A DNA stretch of 64,000 nt from Flavobacteriaceae bacterium. GTDB lineage: Bacteria; Bacteroidota; Bacteroidia; Flavobacteriales; Flavobacteriaceae. The position numbers were made by a program, and so were the translations under genes. The stretch covers positions 1 to 64,000 of the forward strand of contig JAQWGQ010000001.1 of NCBI GenBank assembly GCA_029238125.1. Direction: 5' to 3'. Below are positions 60,837 to 64,000 of the stretch, one piece after another. The notes below the pieces were generated by a model. That model was not told where the DNA came from. It ran no database searches and saw nothing but the letters and a program-made list of their open reading frames with translations. Each line of letters opens with the position of its first letter. Position 1 is the stretch's first letter.

Positions 60837-63800
60837 ATGATGACAAAACAAGGACTTTACGACCCCCAATTTGAGCATGATAACTGTGGTGCTGGCTTTA
60901 TTTGTAGCTTGGCAGGCAAGCGTACAAATGATATTATCCACAAAGCACTTGATATTCTCGTCAAACTTGAACATCGGGGTGCGGTGAGTGCCGACGGAAA
61001 GACGGGAGATGGGGCTGGTATCCTTATCGATATTCCACATGACTTTCTACAGCAAGTCTGTGATTTTGATTTGCCAAATCCAACAACCTATTCACTTGGT
61101 ATGGTGTTTTTACCTACCAAAGAAAATCAACGACAGTTTTGTGTCGACACCCTCAATGAGGAATTCAAAAAACAGGGGCTTGAAGTCATCGGGTGGAGAG
61201 AAGTTCCAACAAATCAAATGGTTGTCGGAGAAATTGCTGGACGCACGCTACCCCACATTGAGCAAGTCTTTGTTCGTCCTACGGAAGGCGTAACTCTCAG
61301 CGAAAAAGAACTCAACACCAAGACCTTTATCGCGCGAAAAATTGCCGAACACAAGGTTTATGCAACCAAAATGTCGCAAGCCAGTTATTTTTATTTGCCG
61401 AGTTTATCAACGCGAACGCTGATCTATAAAGGGCTACTGGTTCCAGAAGATATTGAAAAATTTTATACAGATTTGACCGATAAGCGGGTGGTAACACGAC
61501 TCGCATTAGTCCACCAGCGCTTTTCTACCAACACCTTTCCCACTTGGGATTTGGCGCAGCCGTTCCGCTATATGTGCCACAATGGGGAAATCAATACCTA
61601 TCGCGGGAATCTTAACCGCATGAAAGCACGTGAGGAGCTTCTGAAAAGCGACTTTTTTGGAGACGATATCCAGTCCATTCTTCCAATCGTTTTAAACGGA
61701 AAATCGGACTCCGCATCTATGGACATGGTCGTTGAACTGTTACTGCATACAGGTCGATCGCTGCCAGAAGTCATGATGATGATGGTTCCTGAGGCATGGG
61801 AAAAGCACAAAAGTATGGACCCCGTAAAAAAAGCATTTTACTCTTTTAATTCCTGTATCATGGAGCCTTGGGATGGTCCTGCGTCTATTCCATTTACAGA
61901 TGGGAATTATATCGGAGCCCTCCTCGACCGAAACGGCTTGAGACCCTCTAGATACACCGTGACAAAAGACGGGTATGTCGTAATGGCTTCTGAGACTGGT
62001 GTTACGGAAATCGATCCCAAAAATGTAGCCACTCACGGACGTCTAGAACCAGGCCGTATGTTTCTTGTGGATATGAATGAAGGGCGAATTGTCGAAGACA
62101 AAGAAATTAAAGACATTATATCCTCAAAACAACCCTATCAAAAATGGTTGGACGAGAATCTATTGGCTTTAAAAGACGTTCCTTATACTGGCAACAGTAC
62201 CCCGCAAGAGCAAACGAACTATTTGCAGAGACTTAAAGGGTTTGGATATACGGAAGAGGATATCAAAACCTTGATTATCCCGATGATGTCGGCGGCAAAA
62301 GAAGCCATTGGGTCAATGGGAACAGATACCCCACTCGCTGTGCTTTCCCACAAACCACAACTGCTGTATAACTACTTTAAGCAACTCTTTGCACAAGTAA
62401 CCAATCCTCCACTTGATGGGATCAGGGAAGAGATTGTAACCGACACCTCGCTTTCCATTGGCAGTGATTACAATTTATTTTCGGTTGAACCCATACACGC
62501 CAAAAAATTACGTATCCAAAATCCGATTATTTCTAACGAAGATTTGGATAAAATCAAATTTATCAAACACCAAGATTTTCAAGCTTGCTCAGTTTCTGTT
62601 TTATATGACGTCGAAAAAGGACACAACGGACTGCAACTAGCCATTGAAAATGTCATCAATCAAGTCAAGGAAAAAGTTAGTGAAGGAGCAAATATTATCA
62701 TTTTATCAGATCGTGGAGTAAATCGCGACCAAGCACCTATCCCAATGCTATTGGCTTGCTCTGCCGTACATCACGGATTGACCAAGCATGGTATGCGTTC
62801 GAAGTTTGGGATTGTGATTGAATCTGCAGAACCTCGTGAACCTCATCATTTTGCGACCTTATTTGGGTACGGTGCAAGCGCAATCAACCCTTATATGGTC
62901 AATGAAATTATTGACAATTTAGTCCGTTCTCAAGATCGCATTCAAATCACTGCTGATCAAGCCGTTGAGAACTTCAATAAGGCCATCGCTAAGGGATTGG
63001 TTAAAATCATGAATAAAATTGGAATTTCCACACTTCACTCCTATCGCGGTGCACAAATTTTTGAAGCACTTGGTCTGAATCAGAAATTCATCGATGAATT
63101 CTTTTGCAATACGCCAACACGCATTGAGGGGATTGGCTTGTTTGAAGTCGAAAAGGAAATCTCTCTTCGTCACCACCAGGCCTTTGCAAACGAAGAAACT
63201 GCTGAAAGTCAGGATTTGGAAATTGGCGGAAGCTATCGCTGGAGACGGAATGGAGAGGCACATATGCTCAATCCGGCTACTATCGCGAAGTTACAAGTGG
63301 CAGCCCAACAAAATAAGTTTGAAAGCTATGAAGAGTTTGCCAAGCTTGTCAATGACCAATCAAGGCAATTTATGACCATACGCGGTATGTTTTCTTTTGA
63401 CGACCTTGATCCCATTCCGATTGAGGAAGTCGAACCTTGGACTGCAATAGCGAAACGCTTTAAAACAGGTGCGATGTCACTGGGCTCCATCAGTGAAGAA
63501 GCTCATGAAACCTTAGCAAAAGCGATGAACCGAATTGGTGGGAAAAGCAATTCTGGTGAAGGAGGAGAAGACCCACGACGATTTGAAAGAGATGAAGATG
63601 GAGACTGGCGCAACAGTGCGATCAAGCAAGTTGCATCTGGTCGTTTTGGCGTTTCCTCACATTATTTGGCCAATGCACAAGAGATTCAAATCAAAATGGC
63701 GCAGGGTGCTAAACCAGGTGAAGGCGGGCAACTTCCTGGTCCAAAAGTCAACCCATACATTGCTTCAGTGCGGAACTCAACCCCTTATGTCGGATTGATT

Positions 63801-64000
63801 TCACCGCCTCCACACCACGATATTTATTCGATTGAAGATTTGGCACAGCTTATTTACGATTTGAAAAATGCCAATCGGGAAGCCCGCGTCAATGTCAAGT
63901 TGGTTTCTGAAGTTGGTGTTGGAACCATTGCTGCTGGTGTTGCAAAAGCCAAAGCAGATGTAATTTTGGTTTCGGGATATGACGGTGGAACTGGTGCATC
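60837..64000 (+). CDS. gltB: Glutamate synthase large subunit, N-terminal two thirds (runs off the window)
   Basis: Large subunit of NADPH-GOGAT, making two glutamates from glutamine and 2-oxoglutarate. 1054 codons are present. After a short propeptide the glutaminase nucleophile is Cys17 in [33 protein letters not shown] and [11 protein letters not shown] complete the class II amidotransferase site. The central domain ([20 protein letters not shown]) and the start of the FMN domain ([51 protein letters not shown]) follow; the frame is open at the edge. The promoter box lies seven bases upstream. Confidence 0.97.
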   Translation, partial: MMTKQGLYDPQFEHDNCGAGFICSLAGKRTNDIIHKALDILVKLEHRGAVSADGKTGDGAGILIDIPHDFLQQVCDFDLPNPTTYSLGMVFLPTKENQRQFCVDTLNEEFKKQGLEVIGWREVPTNQMVVGEIAGRTLPHIEQVFVRPTEGVTLSEKELNTKTFIARKIAEHKVYATKMSQASYFYLPSLSTRTLIYKGLLVPEDIEKFYTDLTDKRVVTRLALVHQRFSTNTFPTWDLAQPFRYMCHNGEINTYRGNLNRMKAREELLKSDFFGDDIQSILPIVLNGKSDSASMDMVVELLLHTGRSLPEVMMMMVPEAWEKHKSMDPVKKAFYSFNSCIMEPWDGPASIPFTDGNYIGALLDRNGLRPSRYTVTKDGYVVMASETGVTEIDPKNVATHGRLEPGRMFLVDMNEGRIVEDKEIKDIISSKQPYQKWLDENLLALKDVPYTGNSTPQEQTNYLQRLKGFGYTEEDIKTLIIPMMSAAKEAIGSMGTDTPLAVLSHKPQLLYNYFKQLFAQVTNPPLDGIREEIVTDTSLSIGSDYNLFSVEPIHAKKLRIQNPIISNEDLDKIKFIKHQDFQACSVSVLYDVEKGHNGLQLAIENVINQVKEKVSEGANIIILSDRGVNRDQAPIPMLLACSAVHHGLTKHGMRSKFGIVIESAEPREPHHFATLFGYGASAINPYMVNEIIDNLVRSQDRIQITADQAVENFNKAIAKGLVKIMNKIGISTLHSYRGAQIFEALGLNQKFIDEFFCNTPTRIEGIGLFEVEKEISLRHHQAFANEETAESQDLEIGGSYRWRRNGEAHMLNPATIAKLQVAAQQNKFESYEEFAKLVNDQSRQFMTIRGMFSFDDLDPIPIEEVEPWTAIAKRFKTGAMSLGSISEEAHETLAKAMNRIGGKSNSGEGGEDPRRFERDEDGDWRNSAIKQVASGRFGVSSHYLANAQEIQIKMAQGAKPGEGGQLPGPKVNPYIASVRNSTPYVGLISPPPHHDIYSIEDLAQLIYDLKNANREARVNVKLVSEVGVGTIAAGVAKAKADVILVSGYDGGTGA

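Noticed and set aside
1..64000. CRISPR array, toxin-antitoxin pair, restriction system or reverse transcriptase
   Set aside because: No regularly spaced repeats and no ORF with the relevant motifs were seen on either strand.

Overview
The window is a stretch of chromosome from a member of the Bacteroidota, almost certainly class Flavobacteriia (family Flavobacteriaceae or a close relative). The evidence is the gene order tRNA-Thr/Tyr/Gly/Thr - tuf - tRNA-Trp - secE - nusG - rplKAJL - rpoBC; the TAnnTTTG -7 promoter boxes in front of many genes; the near absence of Shine-Dalgarno sequences except a very strong one before rpsU; and typical flavobacterial families (DUF2851, DUF1573, 2TM-domain protein, PspC, short Psd, acyl-CoA-binding protein). 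Genes are packed tightly, with 1-4 base start/stop overlaps and several overlapping convergent 3' ends, as in compact marine flavobacteria.

Layout. 1-8.2 kb: RNA polymerase and ribosomal protein operon on the minus strand (rpoC partial, rpoB, rplL, rplJ, rplA, rplK, nusG, secE, tRNA-Trp). This block is clearly more AT-rich than the genes that follow, with the change between tRNA-Trp and tuf. 8.2-9.4 kb: tuf. 9.4-10.7 kb: a small accessory patch with a broken 2TM-domain gene, a phage-like remnant and an orphan lipoprotein. 10.8-18.3 kb: four tRNAs, then hpf, xerC, rpsU, an acyl-CoA dehydrogenase, a helix-hairpin-helix membrane protein, an AGCS amino-acid/Na+ symporter, PspC, DUF2851 and a rhodanese lipoprotein, all on the minus strand. 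18.4-19.5 kb: a MarR regulator with its own operators, YceI and a 27-residue CDGSH miniprotein. 19.5-25.9 kb: a complete trpEGDCFBA operon behind a leader-peptide attenuator. 26-41 kb: housekeeping genes on both strands (methyltransferase, yaaA, rluD-type, PASTA protein, ddl, coaD, NUDIX, pyrE, START-like, birA, rsfS, ftsH, LUD protein, cdsA, psd, acyl-CoA-binding protein, valS). 41-52.8 kb: DUF1573, aminotransferase, murB, ECF sigma factor, an Nramp-like transporter, lipA, lpxK, NIF3, a coiled-coil protein, pckA and acetoacetyl-CoA synthetase. 52.9-57.9 kb: an AT-rich surface-polysaccharide islet with two glycosyltransferase + Stealth phosphotransferase pairs and a GT92-like enzyme, ending at tRNA-Val and a copy of that tRNA's 3' end. 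58-64 kb: folC, nhaD and the first two thirds of gltB.

How the parts fit together. The window is mainly core information processing, amino-acid, cofactor and envelope biosynthesis. Regulation can be read directly at several points: a trp attenuator in which an antiterminator made from the leader stop codon competes with the terminator; twin TTGTAnnTACAA operators before marR; nested palindromes over the pckA promoter; and a recurring -7 box exactly 4 bases before the start codon that implies leaderless mRNAs. The least ordinary regions are the composition break at tRNA-Trp/tuf, the decayed patch downstream of the tRNA cluster, and the Stealth/glycosyltransferase islet at tRNA-Val. No CRISPR array, intact phage, IS element or obvious new defence system was seen.
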